Shown: positions 18,789-27,755 of the stretch, in pieces
How positions within the stretch are numbered: the stretch's first letter is position 1
How the letters are laid out: the number at the start of each line of letters is the position of its first letter
Assembly: GCA_016721465.1 (NCBI GenBank)
Contig: JADKIA010000027.1
Coordinates: 62,001 to 126,000, forward strand
Reading direction: 5' to 3'
Length of the DNA stretch: 64,000 nucleotides
Source: Ideonella sp.
GTDB taxonomy: Bacteria > Pseudomonadota > Gammaproteobacteria > Burkholderiales > Burkholderiaceae_C
The notes under the pieces: generated by a model
What the model saw: only the letters and a program-made list of their open reading frames with translations
What the model was told of the DNA's origin: nothing
Database searches by the model: none
Made by a program: the position numbers and the translations under genes

Positions 18789-21017
18789 TCAGGCCGTGTC
18801 GTGCAGCCAGCGTTCCAGCTGGTCGGCAGGCATCGGCCTTGCAAAGAGGAAGCCCTGGGCTTCTGGGCAGCCCATGCCCAGCAATGCGTCGCGCTGCGCC
18901 TCGGTTTCCACGCCCTCGGCGATCACGCGGATGCCCAGGCCGCGGCCGAGATCGACCATCATGCTGGCGAAGTTGCCACTGCCCTCTTGCTGGCCCATCT
19001 GCTGGACAAAGGTGCGGTCGATCTTCAGGCGGTCGACGTGCAGCTGGCGCAGCATGCTGAGTGACGAAAAGCCCGTGCCGAAATCGTCGATGGCCACCGT
19101 GACGCCGGTCCGTTTGACGTCCGCCAGCACGTCCAGCATGAATTCGAAGTCCTCCGTCGCCATGGATTCGGTGATCTCGAGTTCGATGTGCCTCGGGTCG
19201 GCACCGGTCTCGCGCAGCGCGCGCGCCACCATGTCGAGAAACCCGGGGCTTCGGAATTGCGCCTGCGACACGTTGGCCGACATGCGAAAGCCCGTGAAGC
19301 CCTGATCGTTCAGGCGCTTGAGCTGGTGGCAAGCGGTGCGCAGCACGAACTCCCCGATGGGAACGATGAGCCGGGAATGTTCGGCCAGCGGGATGAAACG
19401 GTCGGGCGGGACGAAGCTGCCGTCGTCCGTTCGCCAGCGCAGCAGGGCTTCGGCCCCGATGGTTCGGCCATCGGCCAGGCTGACCTGCGGTTGGTAGACG
19501 ACGAACAGGCGGCGCGATTCGAACGCTTCGCGCAGGCCACGCAACAGGCGCATGCGCTCGCGCGCATCGGTGCCCATGGCCTCGGAGAAATACTGCGATG
19601 AGCCGCGATGCCGGTCCTTGGCCTGCTTGAGTGCAATGTGAGCGTCCTTGAGCAGCTCCTGGCCACTGTGCGCTTCGTCGGGCAGGCGCACCAGGCCGCT
19701 GCTGGCGGACAGGTGCAGCTGCTCGCCCTGCACCCGGAATGGTTCGGCCAGGGCAAGCGCCAGCGTGTCCGGGTTGACCGCCGCATCGGGCCCGAGCACG
19801 CCAAAGGTGTCACCGGCCAGGCGAGCGACCGCCGCATCGGGGCCCAGGCACTGGCCCAACCGTTCGCCCAGCGCCTTGAGCAGCCCGTCGCCGATGCCAT
19901 GCCCCAGGGTCTGGTTGATGCCCGCGAAGTCGTCGACATCCAACACCGCCATCGTCATGCCCGTCGGACGGCGCAGGTGGTCTTCGATCAGTTCGATGAA
20001 GCGGTTGCGATTCGGAATCCGCAACAGCTGGTCGTTGTAGGCGAGGTCCTGCAGTTCGTTGTAGAGCAGGACATTCTCGAAGCCCACCGACATGCTGGCG
20101 CAAAACACCTCGAGCAGGTGCCGCTCGACCTCGCCGATCGCCGGGGCATCGACGAACGCCGCCATGCCGCGGCCGTTCGATGAAGCGAAATACAGCGCCA
20201 CATGGGGTTCGAACGCGCTGGCCTGCGTTGAAAGGCATTGCTCGAGCGCCTGCCGGATGTGCGGAACATCCACTTCGTGCAGCGGTCGGTGCATCAGCTT
20301 GGCGTAGGAGCCCGCGGCGGCGATGACACGCGCCGTGTCATCGTCGGAGGCCGCCGCCTGGACGCACACCAGCCCGTCGGGATGAATGTCCAGCAAGGCG
20401 CAGAGCTGGATGATCAGGCCCTCGGCGAAGCGCCGCAGCCCATGCAGCTTGCTCAGCTCGGTGCTGGCGCGCACGACGATCTCCAGGCCGCGCCGGGTCT
20501 GCTGCAGTGCGACGATCTGCCGATACGAGCGGATCGCGCTGGTCAGGCTGGTGAACAGCCGCACTCGCGTCAGCTCGGACTTGGTGCGGTAGTCGTTGAT
20601 GTCCCAGCTGCGGATTGTCTCGAGCTCCGGCGCATAGCCCGGCTGGCCGGTGCGCAGGATGATGCGCAGCGATTCGCGGCCGAGCCCCTCGCGCGCCTGC
20701 CGGACCAGGCGCAGGCCAGCGTCGGGGGTTTCCATCACCACGTCCAGCAGCACGACGGCAATGTCCGGCCGTTCGGCGATCAGCTGCAGTGCCTGCTGGG
20801 CGGTATGGGCGTGCAGCAGGGTGAGCGAGCGGCCTTCGATGGCCACACCGCGCATGGCCAGTTCGGTGGCCTGGTGGACGTCTTCGTCGTCGTCGACGAC
20901 CAGCACGTTCCAGGTCTCGTCGGTCGGTCGAGCCGTCGCGACCGCATCGTCTTCGATCACATCGAGCAGCATGGAGGGACTGTGATCCGCGCTGTCGTTG
21001 CCTGGTAGGTCGGTCAT
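18789..21017 (-). CDS. Response regulator with DUF3369, degenerate GGDEF and EAL domains
   Basis: Cytoplasmic c-di-GMP regulator of 742 aa. Order: receiver (residues ~36-155; acidic DDD 42-44, phosphoacceptor Asp92 in LLDVVMETPD), DUF3369-type region (~160-330), GGDEF (~340-480), EAL (~500-740). The GGDEF signature has become AGDTF, so cyclase activity is unlikely. The EAL part keeps EALLRW, ELEITES, DDFGTGFSSL, KIDRTFV and AEGVETEAQ, so phosphodiesterase activity is expected. The likely role is phosphorylation-gated c-di-GMP hydrolysis with the GGDEF relic as a GTP sensor or scaffold. It is the last gene of the five-gene operon, its start overlapping the preceding stop as ATGA. Its receiver is closely related to that of the neighbouring REC-kinase. 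Confidence 0.92.
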   Translation of the reverse strand: MTDLPGNDSADHSPSMLLDVIEDDAVATARPTDETWNVLVVDDDEDVHQATELAMRGVAIEGRSLTLLHAHTAQQALQLIAERPDIAVVLLDVVMETPDAGLRLVRQAREGLGRESLRIILRTGQPGYAPELETIRSWDINDYRTKSELTRVRLFTSLTSAIRSYRQIVALQQTRRGLEIVVRASTELSKLHGLRRFAEGLIIQLCALLDIHPDGLVCVQAAASDDDTARVIAAAGSYAKLMHRPLHEVDVPHIRQALEQCLSTQASAFEPHVALYFASSNGRGMAAFVDAPAIGEVERHLLEVFCASMSVGFENVLLYNELQDLAYNDQLLRIPNRNRFIELIEDHLRRPTGMTMAVLDVDDFAGINQTLGHGIGDGLLKALGERLGQCLGPDAAVARLAGDTFGVLGPDAAVNPDTLALALAEPFRVQGEQLHLSASSGLVRLPDEAHSGQELLKDAHIALKQAKDRHRGSSQYFSEAMGTDARERMRLLRGLREAFESRRLFVVYQPQVSLADGRTIGAEALLRWRTDDGSFVPPDRFIPLAEHSRLIVPIGEFVLRTACHQLKRLNDQGFTGFRMSANVSQAQFRSPGFLDMVARALRETGADPRHIELEITESMATEDFEFMLDVLADVKRTGVTVAIDDFGTGFSSLSMLRQLHVDRLKIDRTFVQQMGQQEGSGNFASMMVDLGRGLGIRVIAEGVETEAQRDALLGMGCPEAQGFLFARPMPADQLERWLHDTA

Positions 21018-22381
21018 GGCTGAATGGGCAATGAGAACTGGAAGCTGGCACCGTTGCCAGGCTGGCCATGTGCCCAGACCTGGCCGCCGTGGCGCGCAAC
21101 GATGCGCTGGACAATCGTCAAGCCAATGCCGGACCCCTCGAACCGGGCCCCGTGCAGGCGCGAGAAGGGCTTGAACAGTTCGACCGCGCGATGGGCATCG
21201 AAACCCGCGCCGTTGTCGCTCACCGTGAACGTCCAGGCGTCATCGCTGCGCTGCGCCTGCACCTCGATCCTCGGTGAGGGCGTGTCGGCGGTGAACTTCA
21301 AGGCGTTGGACAGCAGATTGACGAACACCTGGCGCATCAGCGTCGCGTCGACGGCCAGCTCGGGCAGCGTGCCCACCGAGACGCTGGCGATTCGGTGGGC
21401 GGGGGTGTGAGTCGACAAGGCCTGCAGTGCTTCCTGCACCACCCCGTTCAAGGCAACAGGGCTGCGGTGCACCGTGCCCTCCGAGATGCGGGCCAGGCTC
21501 AGCAGGTCGGCGACGAGCTCGGCCAGGCGGCGGGTCTGCGTCTCCATCATCGACACCCAGCGGCGCACCTTGGCGGGGTCGCCTTGATCCAGTTCATGGC
21601 GGATCAGACCGGACAAGCCGGCCAGGCCATGCAAGGGTCCGGACAGGTCGTGCGACACCATGCGGTTGAACGCATCGAGTTCGGTGATGGCTTGCGACAA
21701 CTCCTGCGTGCGCTGTGCGACGCACTGCTCCACCGAGGCATTGGCGAGCTTGAGCGCCGCTTCAGCGGTGAGGCGGCGCTCGTTCTCGGCCCGTTCGGCC
21801 GCGCGCGCTTGCTGCAGCGACTCATTCATCTGCGCCAGCTTGTCGCGCTGGTCCAGGATGTCGGTCAACTGCGCATAGGAGCGGATCGCCGCCGTGAGGC
21901 TGCTGAACAGACGCACCCGGGTCAGCTCCGACTTGGTGCGGTAGTCGTTGATGTCAAACGCGCGCAGGGTCTCGATCTCCGGCGCGTAGCCGGGTTGGCC
22001 GGTGCGCAGGATGATGCGCAGCGCCGAGCGACCGAGTTCTTCGCGGATCTGGCGCACCAGCCTCAGGCCAGCATCCGGTGTCTCCATCACCACGTCGAGC
22101 AGCACGGTCGAGATGGCAAGGTCGGCAGCGACCACGTTCAGGGCCTCGGCCGCCGAATGCGCATGCAGGAAAGCCACGCGCCGTCCCTCGATGGGCAAGT
22201 CGCGCATCGCCAGCTCGGTGGCGACGTGCACATCCTCATCGTCGTCGACGATCAACACCCGCCACGGCTCCAGGCCTTCCTGTGGAAGCTCACCGATCCC
22301 GATGTCGTCGAGCGGCAGCAGTGAATCCGCGTGATCCGACACTGCAGCTGAGGAAGGCATGGTTGCTTGAGCTTGGGACAT
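21014..22381 (-). CDS. Receiver-histidine kinase hybrid (REC-HisKA-HATPase)
   Basis: Soluble hybrid of 455 aa from the ATG at 22381 (a GTG at 22420 would add 13). N-terminal receiver (DDD 46-48, phosphoacceptor Asp96 in LLDVVMETPD), the linker RIILRTGQPGYAPE/DINDYRTKSELTR shared with the downstream EAL protein, a coiled-coil (~175-235), HisKA with His244 in MVSHDLSGPLHG, and a HATPase domain (NLLSNALKFT, DNGAGFD, GSGIGLTIV). No membrane segment. It can receive phosphate on the receiver and autophosphorylate on the kinase, so it probably relays between the two sensor kinases upstream and the EAL output. The receiver DNA is clearly homologous to that of the next gene (about 21923-22130 versus 20571-20780). 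Confidence 0.9.
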   Translation of the reverse strand: MSQAQATMPSSAAVSDHADSLLPLDDIGIGELPQEGLEPWRVLIVDDDEDVHVATELAMRDLPIEGRRVAFLHAHSAAEALNVVAADLAISTVLLDVVMETPDAGLRLVRQIREELGRSALRIILRTGQPGYAPEIETLRAFDINDYRTKSELTRVRLFSSLTAAIRSYAQLTDILDQRDKLAQMNESLQQARAAERAENERRLTAEAALKLANASVEQCVAQRTQELSQAITELDAFNRMVSHDLSGPLHGLAGLSGLIRHELDQGDPAKVRRWVSMMETQTRRLAELVADLLSLARISEGTVHRSPVALNGVVQEALQALSTHTPAHRIASVSVGTLPELAVDATLMRQVFVNLLSNALKFTADTPSPRIEVQAQRSDDAWTFTVSDNGAGFDAHRAVELFKPFSRLHGARFEGSGIGLTIVQRIVARHGGQVWAHGQPGNGASFQFSLPIQP

Positions 22382-22441
22382 GGCGAATCGATCGTAGCGG
22401 AACGATGGGGTCGGCAGCACACTCGCTTGCCCGCATCGGGA

Positions 22442-24088
22442 TCAAACCGTTGAGGGTTGCTCGGGTTGGGGTGCCGGGGCAACGCGCGGCAACTCGATGA
22501 TGAATTCGGTGCCCTGCGCCGGTGCGCTGCGCACTTCGATGCGCCCACCGAGCAGCCCGGTGACCAGGGTGTAGACGATGTGCAAGCCCATACCCGACCC
22601 GCCTTGGCCGAGTTTGGTGGTGAAGAAGGGATCGAAGATCTGCTTCACGTGCGCGGCCTGCATGCCACGACCGTTGTCGCTGACCACCAGGCGCACCCGA
22701 TCGGCTGCCACCTGCACGGCGCCGATGCGCACGCAACCCGCCTGCCCCACCTCGAAGGCATGCAGGACGGCGTTGTTCACCAGGTTGATGAAGACCTGTC
22801 CGAGCGGCCCCGGAAAGCTGTCCATGTGCAGCCCCGCCGGCGTGTCGTCGATCAGTTGGGTGCGATGGCGGCGCAAGGTCGGGCTGATGGCCAGCGCGAC
22901 TTCCTGCACCACCTGCGAGACCTCGAACTCGCGGCGCTGGTAGCTGGACTGGTCGACGGCCAGCTGCTTGAAGCTGCCGATGAGCTCGGCCGCGCGCTGC
23001 AGGTTGCGCTCCAGCACGTCGGAGACTTCACGCGTGGTACTCAGAAAGCCCTCCAGGGCCGAGCGTCGCAGTCCGCTGGCCATGCCGGCCTCGAACTCGC
23101 GCTGCCGGCCCGACAGCGTGCTGGCCACCATCACCGCGTTGCCGATGGGCGTGTTCAGCTCGTGGGCCACTCCGGCCACCAGGGATCCGAGCGAGGCCAG
23201 CTTCTCGGCGCGCACCAACTCGTCGCTGCGTTGCGCCAGGTCGCGCGTGCGTTCCAGCACACGCGCCTCGAGCGTGGTGTTGAGCAGCTGCAGTTGGGCA
23301 TCGGCGCGCTTGCGGTCGGTGATGTCCAGCAGGTACACGAGGTGATGGGCCACCTGGCCGATGTCGATGCCGGCGGCGTGCATGGCCACCACCACATCGC
23401 CGCCTTCACGAGTTCGCAGCGGCAATTCAAGGTTGTGCACGGTGCCTTGATGGCGCAAGGCGTCGAGGGCCGGTGCCAGGTCCGCTGCGTCGCGCCACAG
23501 ACCCAACTCGGCCGGTGTGCGTCCCAGCACTTCCTGGCGCGGCCAGCCGGTCAGTCGCGACCATTCCGAATTGACATCGACGATGACGCCTTCGTGCTCG
23601 CGGGTCAGGGCGATGGCCATCGGACTGTCGCTGAAGATCTGTGCCAGCAGTTCCTGGTTTCGGCGCCCGATTTCCTGCGTCTCGGCCAGCGCCGAGCTGT
23701 CCCAGAATTTCAAGACCACGCGACCTGGCGCCACCTGAAACGCGAACATCGAGAAGGCGCGAGCCAGTCGGGTGCCGGGAGGCACAAACTGGCGCGTCGA
23801 CATCGCACGACCCTCACGCGCCGTGGCCGCCAGCACGTCGGGCAAATCGGTGCCGGTCATGCCGGTGAACACCTCGAGGATGCGCTTGCCGTAGAAGCTG
23901 GGCGCCGCCACCGTGATGAGTTGTCGCGCCACGTCGTCCGACCGAACGAACACCAGGGCACCGTCACCGCGCAACTCGAATTCGAGGGTTCCCAGTGGGC
24001 CTCCCGAAACCTGGACCACCGCGTCCAGACGGCGTTGCGCATCGGCCAATGCCTTGCGCAATTCGGCGAGGCTTTCAGCTTCGTTCAC
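22442..24088 (-). CDS. PAS-domain sensor histidine kinase
   Basis: Kinase of 548 aa with no clear transmembrane segment. An N-terminal sensory region (~1-140; SFYGKRILEVFTGMTGTDLP) is followed by a PAS domain (~148-265; FSDSPMAIALTREHEGVIVD), a coiled-coil with SDELVRAEKLASLGSL, HisKA (GVAHELNTPIGN), and HATPase (NLVNNAVLHAF, DNGRGM, GQGGSGMGLHIVYTLV). The transmitter half is nearly the same as in the upstream kinase gene; about 276 nt (22924-23199 versus 24601-24876) differ at only about a dozen positions. The gene lies 30 nt after that kinase and 60 nt before the REC-kinase, in one operon. The two kinases probably phosphorylate the same partner or form heterodimers (inference). Confidence 0.9.
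   Translation of the reverse strand: MNEAESLAELRKALADAQRRLDAVVQVSGGPLGTLEFELRGDGALVFVRSDDVARQLITVAAPSFYGKRILEVFTGMTGTDLPDVLAATAREGRAMSTRQFVPPGTRLARAFSMFAFQVAPGRVVLKFWDSSALAETQEIGRRNQELLAQIFSDSPMAIALTREHEGVIVDVNSEWSRLTGWPRQEVLGRTPAELGLWRDAADLAPALDALRHQGTVHNLELPLRTREGGDVVVAMHAAGIDIGQVAHHLVYLLDITDRKRADAQLQLLNTTLEARVLERTRDLAQRSDELVRAEKLASLGSLVAGVAHELNTPIGNAVMVASTLSGRQREFEAGMASGLRRSALEGFLSTTREVSDVLERNLQRAAELIGSFKQLAVDQSSYQRREFEVSQVVQEVALAISPTLRRHRTQLIDDTPAGLHMDSFPGPLGQVFINLVNNAVLHAFEVGQAGCVRIGAVQVAADRVRLVVSDNGRGMQAAHVKQIFDPFFTTKLGQGGSGMGLHIVYTLVTGLLGGRIEVRSAPAQGTEFIIELPRVAPAPQPEQPSTV
22924..23199. repeat. Near-identical kinase block, copy 1
   Basis: Aligns without gaps to 24601-24876 at a constant offset of 1677; I count about 12 differences in 276 nt by eye. 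It encodes the HisKA/dimerisation region (GVAHELNTPIGN to SFKQLAVDQSSYQRREFEV). More diverged similarity extends on both sides through the HATPase domain. Confidence 0.9.
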
Positions 24089-24118
24089 GGCGTGGCTTCC
24101 GGATGCCGTGCCGCGGCG

Positions 24119-26998
24119 TCAGGCGTACACGGGCTTGTCGACCAGCGCGTCGGGTGCGCGCAGCGGCAGCTCGATGTGGAACTCGGTGCCCTGCCCCGGC
24201 TGGCTGGCGACGTCGATGCGCCCGCCGAGCAGACCCGTGACCAGCGTGTAGACGATGTGCAGGCCCATGCCCGAGCCACCTTGTCCGAGCTTGGTGGTGA
24301 AGAACGGATCGAAGATCTGCTTCAGGTGTTCGCGCCCGATGCCGTTGCCGTTGTCGCCGATCACCAGACGCAGCCGATCGGACGCAACCCGCTCGGCCGC
24401 GATGCGCACTGTGCCTGGCGGCCGACCTTCGAAGGCGTGCACCACGGCGTTGTTGACCAGGTTGACGAACACCTGCCCCAACGGGCCCGGGTAACTGTCC
24501 ATGCGCAGCCCCACTGGCGTGTCGTCGATCAGCTGGACGCGGCTTCGCCGCAGGGTCGGGCTGAGCGCCAAGGCGATTTCCTGCACCACTTCCGACACTT
24601 CGAACTCGCGGCGCTGGTAGCTGGACTGGTCGACCGCCAACTGCTTGAAGCTGCCGATGAGCTCGGCCGCCCGCTGCAGGTTGCGCTCCAGCACGTCGGA
24701 GACCTCGCGCGTGGTGTTCAGAAAGCCCTCCAGGGCCGAGCGTCGCAGACCGCTGGCCATGCTGGCCTCGAACTCGCGCTGCCGGCCCGACAGCGTGCTG
24801 GCCACCATCACCGCGTTGCCGATGGGCGTGTTCAGCTCGTGGGCCACTCCGGCCACCAGCGAGCCCAGCGAGGCCATCGTCTCCGTGCGCACCAACTCAC
24901 CCTGGGCCTGGCGCAGGCCGGTCAAGGCCGATTCGAGCTCGCTGGTGCGCGCCTGGACTCGCGCTTCGAGCGTGGCGTTGAGTTGCTGCAGCTCGGCCTC
25001 GGCACGCTTGCGCTCGGTGATGTCCAGGAACGATGAAATGAGCCCGAGCGGCTCACCATTGGGGCCGGCCGCCAGGCTGGCCCACAACGCGACGTCGACG
25101 GTGGAACCATCGCGCCGAAGTCCGACCAGCTCATCTCGCACGTTGCTGGAGCCTGTCGCCAAGCGCTCGATGATCTTGTGCGCCTGGCTCGGATCCTGCC
25201 AGAACGCTTCGGCCGGCCGACCGAGCGCTTCGTCCGCATGGGCCAGGCCCCACAGCTGAAGGAAGGCGTCATTGACATAGGTGAGCCGGCCCTGCATGTC
25301 GGACATCGCAATCGCGTTCAGCGAGTTCTGCAGCGCCTCGTCGCGCAGCCGCAGGGCCTGCTGCGCCGCCTTGCGTTCGGTCACGTCGAGCACGGCGCCG
25401 ACGGTGCGGACCTTGTGCCGCTGCTCGCCGACGCCGACGAACATCGTCTTCGAGCGCGTGGTCAGATCGCGCACGGCGCCGTCGCGACGGATGATCCGGT
25501 GCTCGACGTCGAACAGCCCATCGCCGCTGGGGTCGTGCGCCCGCTGCACCGCCGTGGCGATGCGGTCCAGGTCGTCGGGATGGAGGCAGGCCAGGAAGGC
25601 GGCCAGGGTCACGCGCTCGTCGGGGCTGAATCCATAGTGCTGGCGTTGTTCAGAGGACCAGTAGATCGTGTCGGTCATGTGGTCGTGATCGAAGATGCCG
25701 ATGTTGGCCGCTCGGGTGGCCTGTTGCAGCCGCTGCTCGCTGACGCGCAGCGCGTCCTGGGCCTGGCGCGCCAGGGTGACGTCGCGCGCGATCGTGGAAA
25801 TGAAGGCCGTATCGCCGGCGGCGTTCTTGTGCGCCATGATCACCTGCGACACCGGGATCTCGCGTCCATCGGCCCCGAGCCAGGCCGTTTCGCCCGACCA
25901 CGCGCCGTCGCGCAGCGCCGTCGGAATGCCTTCGCCGACGACCTTGGCGGCTGCCCATTCAGGATGGAAGCTGGGAATTTGCAGCTCGGCCACCGGTCGA
26001 TCGCCCACACCCCTGAGCTCGCGGGCGGCGTGGTTCAGGTACTGGACCTGCCCCGTGGCGTCACCAATGCCCACGAAATCGGTGGTCGATTCGAGCACCG
26101 CCACCATCCGGTCGCGCTCGGATTCGACCTGCCGGCGTTGAGCGATCTGCTCGCTCAGCAGGCGGTGCGGACGTTCGACGGTTTCCACGAAGATCGCGCG
26201 GTAGAGAAACAAGTAGGCCAGCACCTTGTAGAGGTGGCCCATCAGGTTGTAGACGTCGCTCACGCTGGCATAGAGCGTGAAGAAGACCTCGCTCATGGCC
26301 ATCGTGCACACGGCCACGAACAGCGCGGTCGCATTGAACGGCTGGGGCTTGCGCATGCGCAGTCCGAGGACGACGGCGGCCAGCCCGTTGAGTGCGATGA
26401 GCAGGTCCTCCGCGGCGATCTTGAAGGGCGTCAGGCCCTGCGGCGGCATGAATGTGCGCGGCACGCTGCCCGGGTGAAACAGGAACAGCCAATGCGCCAG
26501 CGCGGTGACCGCGAGCACCCCGGCCAGGCACGCGTAGCGCGTGCTGCCGTGGGCAAACGGGCGCCATGGCGCGGCCGCGGCCACCAGCAGGGCCACTGCG
26601 GCGACAGCACGGGCGGCCAGCCAGAAATTGATGGCCTTTTCCGGGTCGCTGGGGGTCACGTAGGCCGGCATGCCGGCGAACGACAAGGCATGCGAAAAAT
26701 CCAGCAGCGCGACGCCCATGAAGGCGCAGGCCAGCAGCACGAAGTTGCCCGGCAGTTCGCGGCTGTGCGCGTGCCAGCCGACCGAGAACACCATCACCGC
26801 GACAATGACGGCAATCGTCTCCAGCAGCGTGTGCAAGGGCTCGTAGCCGCTGATGCCACTCACACTGTGTGGCGCCGGCAGCGCCCAGGCCAGCAGCAGG
26901 CCGAGTGCGAGCAGCGCCAGCAGGACGCCTGCCTTGCGCAGTTGGGCAGGGTGAACCGCGTGGATCGTTCCGTGGTGATGGATTGGCGAGCGGCTCAC
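24119..26998 (-). CDS. Membrane MASE3-PAS-PAS-PAS sensor histidine kinase
   Basis: Large inner-membrane kinase (959 aa). Residues ~20-270 form a MASE3-like sensory domain with about seven hydrophobic helices (HTLLETIAVIVAVMVFSVGW, ALLDFSHALSFAGMPAYVTP). Three PAS units follow: ~300-420 (TTDFVGIGDATGQVQYLN), ~425-545 (AANIGIFDHDHMTDTIYW, PAS-fold 3 with PAC) and ~555-670 (LQNSLNAIAMSDMQGRLTY). Then come HisKA (GVAHELNTPIGN) and HATPase (NLVNNAVVHAF, GQGGSGMGLHIV). It starts with a GTG directly after the TGA of the HTH-receiver gene (TGAGTG), indicating re-initiation. This is the only clearly membrane-bound sensor of the operon; its ligand is unknown. Confidence 0.9.
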   Translation of the reverse strand: MSRSPIHHHGTIHAVHPAQLRKAGVLLALLALGLLLAWALPAPHSVSGISGYEPLHTLLETIAVIVAVMVFSVGWHAHSRELPGNFVLLACAFMGVALLDFSHALSFAGMPAYVTPSDPEKAINFWLAARAVAAVALLVAAAAPWRPFAHGSTRYACLAGVLAVTALAHWLFLFHPGSVPRTFMPPQGLTPFKIAAEDLLIALNGLAAVVLGLRMRKPQPFNATALFVAVCTMAMSEVFFTLYASVSDVYNLMGHLYKVLAYLFLYRAIFVETVERPHRLLSEQIAQRRQVESERDRMVAVLESTTDFVGIGDATGQVQYLNHAARELRGVGDRPVAELQIPSFHPEWAAAKVVGEGIPTALRDGAWSGETAWLGADGREIPVSQVIMAHKNAAGDTAFISTIARDVTLARQAQDALRVSEQRLQQATRAANIGIFDHDHMTDTIYWSSEQRQHYGFSPDERVTLAAFLACLHPDDLDRIATAVQRAHDPSGDGLFDVEHRIIRRDGAVRDLTTRSKTMFVGVGEQRHKVRTVGAVLDVTERKAAQQALRLRDEALQNSLNAIAMSDMQGRLTYVNDAFLQLWGLAHADEALGRPAEAFWQDPSQAHKIIERLATGSSNVRDELVGLRRDGSTVDVALWASLAAGPNGEPLGLISSFLDITERKRAEAELQQLNATLEARVQARTSELESALTGLRQAQGELVRTETMASLGSLVAGVAHELNTPIGNAVMVASTLSGRQREFEASMASGLRRSALEGFLNTTREVSDVLERNLQRAAELIGSFKQLAVDQSSYQRREFEVSEVVQEIALALSPTLRRSRVQLIDDTPVGLRMDSYPGPLGQVFVNLVNNAVVHAFEGRPPGTVRIAAERVASDRLRLVIGDNGNGIGREHLKQIFDPFFTTKLGQGGSGMGLHIVYTLVTGLLGGRIDVASQPGQGTEFHIELPLRAPDALVDKPVYA
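24601..24876. repeat. Near-identical kinase block, copy 2
   Basis: Partner of 22924-23199 (same orientation, offset 1677, about 96% identity by eye). The identity is higher than in the flanking HATPase parts of the same two genes, which suggests recent gene conversion of the dimerisation/phosphotransfer region. Confidence 0.9.
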
Positions 26999-27592
26999 TC
27001 AAAGGTTCCGGTGCAGGGCCTCGATGAAACCTGCTTCATCGACGGGTTTGGAGAAGAACAGGACATCGGGCGGCAAGCGGCCAAAGGCCGCGAGATCGGG
27101 TTCGGAATGTGCAGAGACCGCCACCAGGGTGTGCGGGCGCATGGCGCCGTCGGATGCGAGATGGCGCAGCATCTCGAAGCCATTCATGTGCGGCATGTGG
27201 ATGTCGGTGACCACGATGGCCGGCGCTGTCCTGCCGACGATGACCAAGGCTTCGAAGCCGTTCTCGGCCAATTCGATCCGGGCCCCCGGCAGCGCCTTGC
27301 ACACCAAGTGAGCGAGCAACTCCCGATCGATGGCGTCGTCGTCCGCAATCACTGCGGTGAGGGCGGGCACCTGTTGTTCCTGGCCCGACTTGGCCGCCGG
27401 CGCACGGCCCGTGGCCAGCCGGTGGGCCTGGAACAGCAGTTCGGCGCTGTGGGCCTCGATGCGTCGATGGCCACCCAGTGTCTTCCAGGCCTTCAGCCGC
27501 CCGGCATCGACCCAGCGCTGGACCGTCTGCAGCGAGACGCCCAGCCGCTTGGCGACCTCGATCGTGGTGTAGGCGGGCTGGGCTTCGGACAT
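26999..27592 (-). CDS. Excisionase/MerR-like HTH fused to receiver domain
   Basis: A 197-aa response regulator with inverted architecture. The DNA-binding domain is N-terminal: residues 8-45 match the helix-turn-helix_17/BldC-like excisionase type (TIEVAKRLGVSLQTVQRWVD, then GRLKAWKTLGGHRRI). A ~25-aa linker leads to a receiver (~78-197) with DDD at 84-86, phosphoacceptor Asp130 (VVTDIHMPHMNGFEML), Ser160 and Lys182 (FFSKPVD). Most response regulators carry the receiver first. It is the first gene of the signalling operon and may autoregulate the shared intergenic region with the chemoreceptor (inference). Signal input presumably comes from the two histidine kinases downstream. Confidence 0.88.
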   Translation of the reverse strand: MSEAQPAYTTIEVAKRLGVSLQTVQRWVDAGRLKAWKTLGGHRRIEAHSAELLFQAHRLATGRAPAAKSGQEQQVPALTAVIADDDAIDRELLAHLVCKALPGARIELAENGFEALVIVGRTAPAIVVTDIHMPHMNGFEMLRHLASDGAMRPHTLVAVSAHSEPDLAAFGRLPPDVLFFSKPVDEAGFIEALHRNL

Positions 27593-27755
27593 GGTGACTT
27601 CAGTCTACGAGATGCCCGCCCGTTCAGCGCCGGCGGTGGGGCATCGGTGCGCCGATGTTGCGCAGCCGCCGCGTTCATGGAAGCCCGGAATTCGGCCTAA
27701 GACACTGTGCAATTTGGATGTTTTGAATGTTATGGATTGATTAGAGTGCCGACGC

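Noticed and set aside
16450..19332. 960-codon open frame antisense to ppdK
   Set aside because: Same codon-bias artefact; no signal, domain or ribosome-binding site, and it crosses the ends of two real genes.
22457..27700. Very long plus-strand open frames antisense to the kinase genes
   Set aside because: They mirror the codon usage of the kinases and contain no recognisable domain. Their apparent internal repeat is only the antisense of the duplicated kinase core.
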